Assembly (NCBI GenBank): GCA_900659855.1
Contig: CAACVI010000049.1
Span: 89,564 to 153,563, forward strand
Direction: 5' to 3'
Source of the DNA: Candidatus Desulfarcum epimagneticum
GTDB lineage: Bacteria; Desulfobacterota; Desulfobacteria; Desulfobacterales; CR-1
Length of the DNA stretch: 64,000 bases
Part shown: piece by piece, positions 17,947 to 26,557 of the stretch
Numbering within the stretch: position 1 is the stretch's first letter
How the letters are laid out: each line of letters begins with the position of its first letter
Made by a program: the position numbers and the translations under genes
The notes under the pieces: generated by a model
The model's database searches: none
What the model saw: only the letters and a program-made list of their open reading frames with translations
What the model was told of the DNA's origin: nothing

Positions 17947-19374
17947 ATGGCGCTGAATCTTCAACTTCACTTAAAACAGTCCCAGCAGCTGGCCATGACG
18001 CCCCAGATCCGTCTGTCCATGAAGCTTTTGCAGTTTTCGCGGATGGAGCTGGAGGCCATGGTGAGCCGGGAGCTGGAGCTGAATCCGGCCCTTGAGGAGG
18101 GTTTCGGGGATATTTCCGGCGAGGAGCCCGCTCCGGAGGAGACGCTTTCCCCTGACCGGGAAGTGGTCATTGAAGAAAAAATCAACGACGATATCGACTG
18201 GAGCGCCTATGTGCGGGAGTACAATTCCACCGGCATCATGGAAACGGAAAGGCCGGAGCCCTTCAACGCCGAGATGAACATCAACGCCGGCCAGTCCCTG
18301 ACCGACTTCCTGCTGCGGCAGCTGAGCATGGCCTTTCCCGATGATGAGGACCGGGCCGTGGGAACGCATATCATCGGGAATCTCAACCCGGAGGGATACC
18401 TGGAGTCCGGCGCGGCCGACATCGCCGAAACGCTCGGCAAAGCCCCGGAAAAAGTCCGGGAAATCCTGTCGGTCATGCAGACATTCGACCCCCTGGGGGT
18501 GTGCGCCAGGAACCTGGGCGAGTGTCTCCTCATCCAGGCCGCCGAACTCGACTTTAAAAACGCCCCGGTCCAAAAAGAGCTGGTGGAGGCCGTCATCCGG
18601 GGGCACCTGAAAGACATTCAAAACCGAAACATCCCGGCCATCGAAAGGAAACTGGGCGCAAAGCCCCGCGACATCACCGCCGCCATTGATCTCATCAAAA
18701 GTCTGGACCCCAAACCCGGCCTGACCTTTCTGAATGAGCCCCCCCAGTATATTGTTCCCGACATTTTTGTTCACAAAGAAAAAGACCGGTTCATCATCTC
18801 CGTAAACGACGACGGCATGCCCAGGCTTAAAATCAGCAAGTTCTACCGGGACGCCGTGACGGGCGGGAAAAAGATGGACCAGGAGGCGCGAAAATATGTC
18901 AGGGAAAATTTGGACTCCGCCGCATGGCTCATCAAAGGCATCCATCAGCGCCGGAACACCATTCACAAAATCATGGAAAGCATATTGAAATTCCAGGGGG
19001 ATTTTTTTGATCATGGCGTCAAAAAATTAAAACCCCTTCTGCTCAGCGATGTGGCCGAAGACATTCGCATGCATCCATCCACCGTGAGCCGGGCCACGAC
19101 CCACAAATATGTCCACACCCCCCGCGGCGTTTTCGAACTGAAATTTTTTTTCAACAAATCTCTCAAATCATCAAACGGCGAAACGGTGTCTCCGGCCAGC
19201 GTTCAGAACAAAATCGCCGAAATCGTCAAAAAGGAGGACAAAAAAAAACCCCTTTCCGATGAGCAGATATCCCTTCTTCTCAAAAAGGACCACGTGTTTC
19301 TCGCCCGGCGAACAGTGGGAAAATACCGGGACATGCTTAAAATCCTGCCGTCATCCAAACGAAGGCAACTTTAA
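17947..19374 (+). CDS. rpoN: RNA polymerase sigma-54 factor
   Basis: Region I is glutamine-rich (LKQSQQLAMTPQIRLSMKLL) and contacts enhancer-binding activators. The core-binding and HTH domains follow, the latter with HPSTVSRATTHKYV. The RpoN box ARRTVGKYRD is at residues 453-462 and reads the -24 element. I chose MALNLQLHLK as the start because the family begins this way. An alternative ATG at 17902 inside lptB follows GGGGG and cannot be excluded. The order lptB-rpoN-hpf-ptsN is conserved in proteobacteria. Confidence 0.95.
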   Translation: MALNLQLHLKQSQQLAMTPQIRLSMKLLQFSRMELEAMVSRELELNPALEEGFGDISGEEPAPEETLSPDREVVIEEKINDDIDWSAYVREYNSTGIMETERPEPFNAEMNINAGQSLTDFLLRQLSMAFPDDEDRAVGTHIIGNLNPEGYLESGAADIAETLGKAPEKVREILSVMQTFDPLGVCARNLGECLLIQAAELDFKNAPVQKELVEAVIRGHLKDIQNRNIPAIERKLGAKPRDITAAIDLIKSLDPKPGLTFLNEPPQYIVPDIFVHKEKDRFIISVNDDGMPRLKISKFYRDAVTGGKKMDQEARKYVRENLDSAAWLIKGIHQRRNTIHKIMESILKFQGDFFDHGVKKLKPLLLSDVAEDIRMHPSTVSRATTHKYVHTPRGVFELKFFFNKSLKSSNGETVSPASVQNKIAEIVKKEDKKKPLSDEQISLLLKKDHVFLARRTVGKYRDMLKILPSSKRRQL

Positions 19375-19385
19375 GGAGGTTTAAC

Positions 19386-19928
19386 ATGCAGACATCCGTG
19401 ACTTTTAAGAACCTTGACCCTTCTGAAAACTTGAAAACCCACGCCAAAGAAAAGCTGGATCGACTGGACAAACTGCTTTACAATCCCGCGGAGGCCAATG
19501 TCGTTTTGCAGGTGGAAAAATTTCGCCACATCGCCGAGGTGAACATTTCCGGGGACAGGCTTAAAATACACGGCAGGGAAGAGACCAGCGACATGTATTC
19601 CGCCATTGACATGGTCGTTGACAAAATCGAGTCGCAAATCAAAAAAAGCAAACAAAAAAACCGAAACAAAAGAGGCGCCGGGAAAAGGAAAAGGGGCGCC
19701 GGGAAAAAGAAAGGCCAGGTCCATGGGCCCGACCCGTTCCCGGACGACGAGACCGCTCGCATCCGGGTGGAAACCATTCACTACAAGCCCATGGATGTGG
19801 ATGAGGCGGTGATGCAGATGGACCTGGGAACGGCCGCCTTTCTTGTTTTCACCAACGCCAGAACCAACCAGGTGAATGTGCTTTATCGTCGCAAAAACGA
19901 CGATTACGGACTGATTCAGCCCAACTGA
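19386..19928 (+). CDS. hpf: Ribosome hibernation promoting factor, long form
   Basis: The N-terminal S30AE domain (residues 1-100) binds the 30S decoding centre. A Lys-rich linker of roughly 30 residues follows, and a C-terminal domain (from about residue 118: IRVETIHYKPMDVDEAVMQM) mediates 100S dimer formation. The 180 residues identify the long form. AAGGAGGTTTAAC precedes the ATG, only 11 bases after rpoN. Confidence 0.93.
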   Translation: MQTSVTFKNLDPSENLKTHAKEKLDRLDKLLYNPAEANVVLQVEKFRHIAEVNISGDRLKIHGREETSDMYSAIDMVVDKIESQIKKSKQKNRNKRGAGKRKRGAGKKKGQVHGPDPFPDDETARIRVETIHYKPMDVDEAVMQMDLGTAAFLVFTNARTNQVNVLYRRKNDDYGLIQPN

Positions 19929-19938
19929 GAAAAACCAC

Positions 19939-20415
19939 ATGAAAATTATTGATTCCATCAAACGGGAAGCCATTTCAGCGGACCTGAAAGCCGAGGAAAA
20001 AATAGGGGTTCTTGAAGAGCTGGCCCGACCCATCGCGACCATGGCCGGAATAGAGGAAAAGGAGCTGGTGCGGGACCTGCTGGAAAGGGAAAGCCTGGGC
20101 AGCACCGGCATTGGCGGGGGGGTCGGAATTCCCCATTGCAAACGAAAAGACGTGGACGCCATGCTTTTGGGCTTCGGTCTCAGCCAAAAAGGGGTGGATT
20201 TTGACTCCATCGACGCCCGGCCGGTTCATATTTTTTTCGCGCTTATCACCCCCGAAGACGAGGCCGGGCTTCACCTGAAGCTTCTGTCCAGGATTTCCAG
20301 GCTGCTGAAAAATGATCTTTTCAAGCAAAAGCTCCTGCGGGCCCGAAGCCGGGATGAAATTTACGAGATTATCAAAATGGAGGAGGACGCTCTCCAGGAT
20401 GGCGACGACATCTGA
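19939..20415 (+). CDS. ptsN: PTS EIIA(Ntr)-type regulatory protein
   Basis: A PTS fructose-type IIA domain with the phospho-accepting His66 in GIPHCKRK and the LLKLLSRISRLL-like helix typical of EIIA(Ntr). In this operon context it acts as a regulator rather than a sugar importer, phosphorylated through a PTS(Ntr) chain that is not in this window. It lies 10 bases after hpf. A rapZ-like gene, common next in this operon, is absent. Confidence 0.9.
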   Translation: MKIIDSIKREAISADLKAEEKIGVLEELARPIATMAGIEEKELVRDLLERESLGSTGIGGGVGIPHCKRKDVDAMLLGFGLSQKGVDFDSIDARPVHIFFALITPEDEAGLHLKLLSRISRLLKNDLFKQKLLRARSRDEIYEIIKMEEDALQDGDDI

Positions 20416-20469
20416 CCGGAGCGCTTTGGGCGCCGGGTTTTCCCAAACGCCTCCACTTCAAGGGGTTTT

Positions 20470-20883
20470 ATGATTGGTATAGTGATTGTCACGCATCGCC
20501 GCCTCGGCGAGGCGCTTATTGATGCCGCCGAATTCATCGCGGGGGCCAAACAGGAGGCCATTGAGTCGGTTTCCATCAACCTCATCGAAGACGCCGATGC
20601 CCTGCGCAAAAAAATCGCGGACAGCATCGGGAACGTGGCCTCCCCCAAAGGCGTCCTGGTTCTGACGGACATGTTCGGGGGCACCCCCTCGAACCTGAGC
20701 TACTCCCTCCTTGAGGAGGGGCGGGTGGAGGTCGTTTCCGGGGTCAATCTTCCCATGGTGATCAAAGCGCTGCGGGCCCGCTCCGAGATGGAAATCAAAG
20801 ACCTGGCGCTCGCGCTTGAGGAATACGGCAGAAGAAGCATCAACATCGCCAGCGGAATACTGAAAGGAAACAAACGCGCGTAA
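20470..20883 (+). CDS. PTS EIIA domain protein, mannose (Man) type
   Basis: The 137 residues form one EIIA(Man) fold. MIGIVIVTHRRLGEALI has the phosphorylated His9, and LTDMFGGTPSN is the second conserved loop. No EIIB, EIIC or EIID partner is nearby, so a regulatory PTS role alongside ptsN is likely, as in other delta-type proteobacteria. It is 54 bases downstream of ptsN and 25 bases upstream of gap, so it may link PTS signalling with lower glycolysis genes. Confidence 0.85.
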   Translation: MIGIVIVTHRRLGEALIDAAEFIAGAKQEAIESVSINLIEDADALRKKIADSIGNVASPKGVLVLTDMFGGTPSNLSYSLLEEGRVEVVSGVNLPMVIKALRARSEMEIKDLALALEEYGRRSINIASGILKGNKRA

Positions 20884-20908
20884 ACGGGCGCGGCAAAGGA
20901 AAGGGACT

Positions 20909-21913
20909 ATGACCATCAGAATAGGCGTGAACGGACTGGGAAGGATCGGGCGCATGGCCCTTAAAATGGCGGCCGGGCGCCCCGAAATGGAGGTGACGGC
21001 CGTGAACGACCCGGCGGGGCCGGAAATCATGGCCCATCTCCTTTCCCATGACTCGGTTCACGGGACGCCGGATTTCCCCATCCGCGCCGACGGCGCTTTT
21101 TTGGAAATCAACCATCAAAAAACGCCGTTCATGTCTGAAAAAGACCCCGAGAGGCTTGACTGGGGAAAATATGGCGCGGACATTGTTCTGGAATGCTCCG
21201 GAGTCTTCAGGACCCGGGAGACCGCCTCGAAACACCTGGCGGCCGGCGCCTCCAAGGCGATCATATCGGCGCCGGCCAAAGACCCCGACGCCACCATCGT
21301 CATGGGGGTCAACTCCAGCGTTTACGACCCCAGACGCCATCACATCATTTCCAACGCGTCATGCACCACCAACTGCCTGGCGCCGGTGGCCAAGGTTCTC
21401 CATGAGCGCCTGGGAATCCGCCGGGGAATGATGACCACCGTTCATTCCTACACCGGGGACCAGCGTCTCATGGACGCCCCCCACAAGGATTTTCGCCGGG
21501 CCCGGGCCGCCGGTCTGTCCATGATCCCCACCACCACGGGCGCCGCCAAGGCCGTGGAGCTGGTCCTTCCCGAACTTTCGGGAAAAATGAGCGGGCTGGC
21601 CATCCGGGTTCCCACGGCCAATGTCTCCATCGTGGATTTCGTGGCCCAGGTGGGCCGGACCGGCCTCACGGCGCCGGACGTGAACGATATTTTCAAAGAG
21701 GCCGCAAGCGGCCCTCTTTCCGGAATCCTGGGATGCTCGGACGAATTCCTGGTTTCATCGGACTTCAACGGCTCCACCCTGTCATCCGTGGTGGACGCCC
21801 CGCTCACCTCCGTCATGGGGGATATGGTGAAAACCCTTTCATGGTATGACAACGAAGCCGGGTACGCCGCGCGGATGATCGACCTGGCTTTAATGGTCGG
21901 CTCCCGACTCTAA
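20909..21913 (+). CDS. gap: Glyceraldehyde-3-phosphate dehydrogenase, type I
   Basis: The NAD-binding motif is VNGLGRIGR, with Asp34 (VNDPAG) indicating NAD preference. Catalytic Cys152 is in SNASCTTNCLAP, and SYTGDQRLMDAPHKD and WYDNEAGYAARM are present. The 334 residues are normal. It is followed by a hairpin and then tpiA, forming a glycolytic or gluconeogenic pair. Confidence 0.96.
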   Translation: MTIRIGVNGLGRIGRMALKMAAGRPEMEVTAVNDPAGPEIMAHLLSHDSVHGTPDFPIRADGAFLEINHQKTPFMSEKDPERLDWGKYGADIVLECSGVFRTRETASKHLAAGASKAIISAPAKDPDATIVMGVNSSVYDPRRHHIISNASCTTNCLAPVAKVLHERLGIRRGMMTTVHSYTGDQRLMDAPHKDFRRARAAGLSMIPTTTGAAKAVELVLPELSGKMSGLAIRVPTANVSIVDFVAQVGRTGLTAPDVNDIFKEAASGPLSGILGCSDEFLVSSDFNGSTLSSVVDAPLTSVMGDMVKTLSWYDNEAGYAARMIDLALMVGSRL

Positions 21914-21944
21914 CTGACACTGTCCCGTGATTTTTTTAAAGCTA

Positions 21945-21983
21945 AGGGTTCGCTCAAAAACAACTGATTTTTGAGCGAACCCT
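21945..21983. repeat. Intercistronic hairpin, GCTCAAAAA family, copy 1
   Basis: A perfect 16-bp stem AGGGTTCGCTCAAAAA / TTTTTGAGCGAACCCT with a seven-base loop lies between gap and tpiA. Nearly the same hairpin occurs at 54257-54295. It may work as an mRNA-stabilising or attenuating element or be a REP-like sequence. On the + strand the stem carries its own T run inside the arm, not after it, so a simple terminator is unlikely. Confidence 0.8.
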
Positions 21984-21998
21984 AAAGGAAACCACAAA

Positions 21999-22763
21999 AT
22001 GACCACCCGAAGACCCCTGATCGCCGGCAACTGGAAAATGTTTAAAACCTCCGCCGAAGCGGTTGAAGCGGCCCTGAGACTGGCCGGACACATCGCCTCC
22101 GAAAAAGAGACGGACGTCATGATCACCCCGCCCTTCACCGCCCTTGAGGCGGTGGCCAAAGCCGTTTCCGGAACCCGCCTTCTGTTAGGCGCCCAAAACG
22201 TCCACTGGGAAAACCAGGGGGCCTACACCGGGGAGATATCCCCCCTCATGCTCGCCGCCATCGGCTGCCGGCATGTCATCATCGGCCACTCGGAGCGCCG
22301 CCTGTATTTCGGGGAGACGGATGAGACCGTCCAAAAAAAAATCGGCGCGGCCGTCGACGCCGGCCTGTTCCCCGTCATGTGCGTGGGGGAGACCGGGGAG
22401 GAAAGAAAATCAGGCAAAACGTTTTCAACCCTTGACAAACAGATCCTGAATGGGTTAAAAGGGTTTGTTTCGGATCGCGCCGAAACCCTGGTCATCGCCT
22501 ATGAGCCCGTATGGGCCATCGGAACCGGGGAGACGGCCACACCGGAACAGGCCCAGGGAGTTCACGCCCATCTCCGGGGCCTGATTGAAAAAACGTTTGG
22601 GAAAAAGATCGCCGGCTCCATTCGAATTCTGTATGGAGGAAGCGTGAAACCGGCCAACATCAAAAATTTGATGGACATGCCGGACATTGACGGGGCGCTG
22701 GTGGGCGGGGCCAGTCTGGACCCCGACATATTCGCCGAAATCGCCTGTTACCAAAGCCGTTGA
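21999..22763 (+). CDS. tpiA: Triosephosphate isomerase
   Basis: Interconverts dihydroxyacetone phosphate and glyceraldehyde-3-phosphate. NWKM has Lys13, VIIGHSERR has electrophile His97, and AYEPVWAIGTG has catalytic Glu169. ILYGGSVKPANI forms the phosphate loop. The 254 residues are normal. It lies downstream of gap and 43 bases before secG, a frequent tpiA-secG order. Confidence 0.97.
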   Translation: MTTRRPLIAGNWKMFKTSAEAVEAALRLAGHIASEKETDVMITPPFTALEAVAKAVSGTRLLLGAQNVHWENQGAYTGEISPLMLAAIGCRHVIIGHSERRLYFGETDETVQKKIGAAVDAGLFPVMCVGETGEERKSGKTFSTLDKQILNGLKGFVSDRAETLVIAYEPVWAIGTGETATPEQAQGVHAHLRGLIEKTFGKKIAGSIRILYGGSVKPANIKNLMDMPDIDGALVGGASLDPDIFAEIACYQSR

Positions 22764-22806
22764 CAGGCCCGGCGGGAAATAAAGAATAACCAAGGATAGA
22801 AATAGT

Positions 22807-23157
22807 ATGACAGCGATATTGGTGACGATTCATGTGATCGTCTGTGTGGCTCTGATTATGATCGTGCTTTTGCAGACCGGCAAGGGCGCGGACATGGGCG
22901 CCGCTTTTGGCGGAGGAAGCAGCCAGACGCTTCTGGGAAGCTCCGGGGCCTCGACACTGTTAAGCAAAGCGACCACAGGCGTGGCCATCATCTTTATGCT
23001 GACCTCCCTGGCCCTGGCGTACATCTCAACCCAGCGAACGGGCGGGGACTCCATCATGAAATCAGTGGAAACCGCCGCCCCGGCAAAAGCGCCCGCGAAT
23101 CAGCCGGCGGCTGACGCGGCCGGTGAAAAAACGCCTGAACAAAAACCCCAACCCTGA
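22807..23157 (+). CDS. secG: Preprotein translocase subunit SecG
   Basis: A two-helix membrane protein. The first helix is at residues 1-22 with VLLQTGKGADMGAAFGGGSSQTLLGS, the family signature, shown here in pieces as LQTGKGADMGAAFGGG. The second helix is at about 53-75, followed by an Ala/Pro/Lys-rich tail. The 116 residues fit. It is directly followed by the tRNA-Leu gene. Confidence 0.93.
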   Translation: MTAILVTIHVIVCVALIMIVLLQTGKGADMGAAFGGGSSQTLLGSSGASTLLSKATTGVAIIFMLTSLALAYISTQRTGGDSIMKSVETAAPAKAPANQPAADAAGEKTPEQKPQP

Positions 23158-23223
23158 TTTTTTTTTAAACGGACCTTTTTTAAACTGACCTCTTTTTTAA
23201 ACGAAACACACACATCCAAATGT

Positions 23224-23310
23224 GCCGAAGTGGTGGAATCTGGTAGACACGCTATCTTGAGGGGGTAGTGGGCCACGCCCGTGCGGGTTCAAGTCCCGCC
23301 TTCGGCACCA
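23224..23310 (+). tRNA. tRNA-Leu (anticodon GAG), CCA encoded
   Basis: Acceptor GCCGAAG pairs with CTTCGGC. The anticodon stem CTATC/GGTAG encloses TTGAGGG with anticodon GAG. A long variable arm (TGGGCCACGCCCG region) marks class II, and the T arm is GCGGG TTCAAGT CCCGC. CCA is encoded at 23308-23310. The secG-tRNA-Leu order is common in proteobacteria. Confidence 0.95.
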
Positions 23311-23361
23311 TTCTTTTTTCAATCAAACCCATCCAATCGAAGTTTGCCGGACCACTCCCGC

Positions 23362-23389
23362 GCGGGTTCAAGTCCCGCCTTCGACGCCA
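23362..23389 (+). repeat. 3' remnant of tRNA-Leu (att-like direct repeat)
   Basis: A 22-base exact copy of the tRNA-Leu T arm and acceptor (GCGGGTTCAAGTCCCGCCTT plus CG) lies 79 bases downstream of the real one, ending in GACGCCA. It lacks the D and anticodon arms, so it is not a tRNA. It looks like an attachment-site remnant of an integrated element or a deleted tandem tRNA. Confidence 0.7.
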
Positions 23390-23964
23390 TTTTTTTCATG
23401 CCTTCTTGGCATTTCGCATTTCAAACGCGTCATTTTTTTTAATGACCGCCATCCATTGATGACACCGGCCATGAATAAAAATGTAGGCAGTCGAATAGAA
23501 CTGTGCATGAGATGTGGAAACAACAAACCGGTCATTGGCGCCGAGGCAGCGGCCGCTATTGAGCCGATCCATAACCAGAATCTCAGCATAATTCATAAGG
23601 GTTCTTCGAAACCATTTTTCTTCTAAAAAGCCCCTGAGCCTTATCATAACGTTTTTTATTCAACGTCTTGTGACTAAAACCCGAACATCAGCGGCTTGAT
23701 TTTCAAGGTGGCTTTTTTTCGGTATTCCTCGCCGAAATTTTTTTATTTCATTTTTTTCTTGCACATCAAAAAATAAAGGGGCATTATTTTTTTGTCTGGC
23801 CAAAAAACAGGGCTCCGCTGAAGAGCGACCCGATCGCCGAGGCGAACGAGGGAGTGTTATATGATTCCTATGGAAGCATTCCTCAAGGCACAAATGCAGA
23901 AAACAAGACGCCTTGACTGGAAAGCGCGATTTGTGTGACAAAACTACAAAAAGGAGCGAAAAAA
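23390..23964. other. Intergenic region with no convincing gene
   Basis: AT-rich stretch between the tRNA remnant and the cohesin island. A minus-strand open frame at 23396-23647 has no start context or recognisable domain. A 25-codon open frame at 23861-23938 (MIPMEAFLKAQ...) follows GAGGGAGTG and could be a leader peptide, but nothing confirms it. The promoter of the island presumably lies here. Confidence 0.4.
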
Positions 23965-24405
23965 GTGAAGAAAAAAACAGCGCTATTAATTTTAGCTTTT
24001 ATCTTGTTGGGGGTATTCGCTCAGAGTTGCGAGAAAAAAAAAAGCGGCATAACCATAAAAAAAAATGTAAATGACCAAAATATCACTTTCATTGTTTCGG
24101 TAAAGAACGCGCCGAATAAAGTGCATGCTCTCGGATTTGAGGTTATTTACGATCCTTTGGCATTAAAATATGTTCGATATAAAGAAGGAAAATCTGTGCG
24201 CGAATTTCAAATGTTTGGAGCGCATAAAGTCAAAGAAGGCCTGGTTCGCGTGGGCGGCTTTGCTGCGGGAGAAAAATCCATAAAAAAAGACGCAAGTGGA
24301 GAACTCGTTATTCTGGAATTCGAATGGATCAACAGTGAACAAAAAGCCGGAATAACATTGGCGAAACTTTTGGACGATATTTCCGGATGGAACCCCCAGG
24401 AATAA
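23965..24405 (+). CDS. Cohesin-like domain lipoprotein
   Basis: The GTG start is chosen from AAGGAG eight bases upstream. A signal peptide ends in a lipobox (FAQSC), so the protein should be lipid-anchored. The rest is one cohesin-like beta domain: VSVKNAPNKVHALGFEVIYD, then GLVRVGGFAAGE, SGELVILEFE and LLDDISGW. These elements recur in the next three genes, which shows they are paralogous. It starts a same-strand island of five genes with short gaps (12 bases to the next). Dockerin binding is inferred, not shown. It is more AT-rich than the secG side. Confidence 0.7.
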   Translation: MKKKTALLILAFILLGVFAQSCEKKKSGITIKKNVNDQNITFIVSVKNAPNKVHALGFEVIYDPLALKYVRYKEGKSVREFQMFGAHKVKEGLVRVGGFAAGEKSIKKDASGELVILEFEWINSEQKAGITLAKLLDDISGWNPQE

Positions 24406-24417
24406 ACAAGGGCTAAA

Positions 24418-25515
24418 ATGTTTTCCCGTAAAAAAAAGAATATTTTTTTATGCCTGGTTGTCGGCCTTTCCTTATTTTTAATTAAAAATGGCCACGCCAA
24501 CTCTCAAAATTCATCATTGGAAGCTATAAGGCAATCTTATTACGGCGGCGGCCAGGTGACCTATGAAGTTTGTGTAAAAAATTACCCCAAAAGCATAGAC
24601 TCTCTGGGCATGGATGTGGTCTATAATCCCGCTAATTTGACTTTAAGGAGGTATGAACGGGGCTCTTTGACAACGAATTTTGATGTTTTCGCCGTGACAA
24701 ACAATGCGGAGGCGGGCGTTTTAAGAATCGGCGGGATCGAAGCGGGGAATCATATAATCTCAAAAGGATCCAGCGGAAGCATCGTCATACTGGATTTTGA
24801 TGTTGTCGGAAATTTGGAGCCTGACACAAAACTTAGATTTCAAGGCTTGAAAGACGATCTGAATCCCAAAAGCAGAACCTATGACCCGAAGAGGGAGGAG
24901 CCGGAAAAAGTCGAGTCGCCCTCCCCTGCTTCAGGCAGCGACAATTCTGGCATAAACGAAGGCGATCCTCAAAAAAGCATAGATGACAATGGAAGCGCGG
25001 AGAGTTCATATCGGAGCTATACGCGAAATAAAGGAAACGGAGCGAATGAACAGCAACTCGAAAGTTCGGAGGCTTTTCCTGAAACGGAAGTTCAACAAAC
25101 TGAATCCGGATCCGGAGCTTCAGCGCAAACTCGCGGGGAACAGAAAGCGGACAGATCGAATATCGCAACTTTCAAAAAAACCGATCATGATGGAAATATT
25201 TTCACGCCGGGAATATCCGGTCCTTCCTCAAGCGGCGGGGAAAAATCCTCAAAAAAAATTTGGATAACAACCAATCGGACAAAAGAGACGAGACCCAAAA
25301 AACATGTCCATAATGCGACATTAAAAGACAGTCCCCGAAATATTAAAAAAAACACAGCCGCCGCCTTCGAGGAATTGGCGTCAAATATACAACAGATAAA
25401 AAACAGCGTAAACACACTTAAAATTATTGTCCTTTTCCTTTGTTTTATCATCATGTCCGGTTTTGTTGGAATGTTCCTTTTGATAAAACCAATCATCAAC
25501 CGAGAGGCAAAATAA
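24418..25515 (+). CDS. Cohesin-like surface protein with C-terminal membrane anchor
   Basis: A signal peptide (residues about 8-27) is followed by a cohesin-like domain (about 45-155) with SLGMDVVYNPANL, GVLRIGGIEAGN and SGSIVILDFDV. A long hydrophilic Ser/Glu/Asn-rich linker (about 155-300) and a C-terminal transmembrane helix at about 338-358 (IIVLFLCFIIMSGFVGMFLL) follow. This design holds the cohesin away from the membrane, like a scaffoldin anchor. It lies 12 bases after the lipoprotein gene. Confidence 0.7.
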   Translation: MFSRKKKNIFLCLVVGLSLFLIKNGHANSQNSSLEAIRQSYYGGGQVTYEVCVKNYPKSIDSLGMDVVYNPANLTLRRYERGSLTTNFDVFAVTNNAEAGVLRIGGIEAGNHIISKGSSGSIVILDFDVVGNLEPDTKLRFQGLKDDLNPKSRTYDPKREEPEKVESPSPASGSDNSGINEGDPQKSIDDNGSAESSYRSYTRNKGNGANEQQLESSEAFPETEVQQTESGSGASAQTRGEQKADRSNIATFKKTDHDGNIFTPGISGPSSSGGEKSSKKIWITTNRTKETRPKKHVHNATLKDSPRNIKKNTAAAFEELASNIQQIKNSVNTLKIIVLFLCFIIMSGFVGMFLLIKPIINREAK

Positions 25516-25588
25516 CGGCGACCTCTCGATGTTTTCAGTCATAACTCTTTGGGTTTTAAAAAACACGGATTAAAAGGAGGGTGAAAAA

Positions 25589-26467
25589 GTGGAATCAACT
25601 CAGAAAGGTCGGCGCAAATTAGGATCATTTTTAATGACCGGATGTATTGTTCTTTTTTTTGCTGTCGCTGTAAACTTTTTGCTTATCGGAACAAATGTTT
25701 CGACGGTTATGGCCATAGTCACTAGCTGTATCGAGTATGACACAGGCAAAATTGACATTAAAGGCGTCAGAGGACACAGTGGCAGCCCAGTCACCATTCC
25801 CGTCAGAATTCGGAGATTGGATGCGTCGGATGCGTCGAATGATGTAAAAACGCTTGGCTTTGATGTCAATTTCGATGCCAACACCTTAACATACAACGGT
25901 TTTGATGTGACAGGAACTGTAACGAAAAACTTTCAAACGGCCGAAGCCAATGAAATTTCAACAGGACTTCTAAGGTTTGGGGGCTACGATTCGGACGGGG
26001 GGGTTTTTCGTGACTCAAGCTGGGACGCAAGCGGAGATGGCTGGATTCCAAGTGGAGACGCGACTGCGGACGCAAGCAGTGACACAAGTTGGGTTTCAAA
26101 TTGGGACGCGACCGGGGACGTTCCAGGTGCGGTTGTTTATTTGAACTTTAATATTAACGCCGGTGGAGACACCAGTGGAGACACCGCGTTGACTTTGACC
26201 GGCCTTGTGGATGATATTCGAGACTGGCCCAGCTCTGGCGGCTGTCTTGTTTACGGCGGCTGTTCGGGCGATATCAACGGAGACGGCCGATGGACGCCAA
26301 GAGACGCTTTAAGCATTTTTGAAAAATACATGAATATTTGCCCCACATCGGCGGGCGAAGACTGCGCCACTGTATGCGGAGACGTGGATGTCGCAGGGGG
26401 CGTGACTCCCGCCGACGCTCTTTGTGTTTTCAACAGATACCTGGGCAAATCAAGCTGTCTGGATTGA
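25589..26467 (+). CDS. Secreted cohesin-like protein with C-terminal type I dockerin
   Basis: GTG start with AAAAGGAGGG 7-8 bases upstream. A long signal segment (residues 12-45) precedes a cohesin-like domain with TLGFDVNFDANTL, GLLRFGGYDSDGG and LVDDIRDW, interrupted by a Ser/Asp/Gly/Trp-rich insert of WDASGD-like units. The last 65 residues are a dockerin: two EF-hand-like calcium loops, GDINGDGRWTPRDALSIFEK and GDVDVAGGVTPADALCVFNR, separated by a short Cys-containing linker. Carrying both cohesin-like and dockerin modules makes it an adaptor candidate. Confidence 0.8.
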   Translation: MESTQKGRRKLGSFLMTGCIVLFFAVAVNFLLIGTNVSTVMAIVTSCIEYDTGKIDIKGVRGHSGSPVTIPVRIRRLDASDASNDVKTLGFDVNFDANTLTYNGFDVTGTVTKNFQTAEANEISTGLLRFGGYDSDGGVFRDSSWDASGDGWIPSGDATADASSDTSWVSNWDATGDVPGAVVYLNFNINAGGDTSGDTALTLTGLVDDIRDWPSSGGCLVYGGCSGDINGDGRWTPRDALSIFEKYMNICPTSAGEDCATVCGDVDVAGGVTPADALCVFNRYLGKSSCLD

Positions 26468-26493
26468 TTTTTTTTAGAGGGGAATAAAAACAG

Positions 26494-26513
26494 CCGGGCG
26501 GGAAACCGCCCGG
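26494..26513 (+). terminator. GC-rich hairpin after the dockerin gene
   Basis: CCGGGCGG GAAA CCGCCCGG is a perfect 8-bp stem with a stable GNRA-like tetraloop, followed by TTTAAAT. The T run is short, so it may be a partial terminator or a 3' mRNA protector between the third and fourth island genes. Confidence 0.6.
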
Positions 26514-26557
26514 TTTAAATCTTATCTCGCACATAAAAAAATAAGGAATACGTAAAA

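Noticed and set aside
23362..23389. Second tRNA-Leu gene
   Set aside because: Only the T arm and acceptor 3' side are present, with no D arm, anticodon arm or 5' acceptor strand.
23396..23647. Minus-strand open frame after the tRNA remnant
   Set aside because: No start context, no recognisable domain and no neighbour that would give it a role.
25970..26120. Asp/Ser/Trp-rich stretch as a separate repeat protein or frameshift
   Set aside because: It is in frame inside the cohesin-like domain and the conserved strands continue on both sides, so it is an insert loop.
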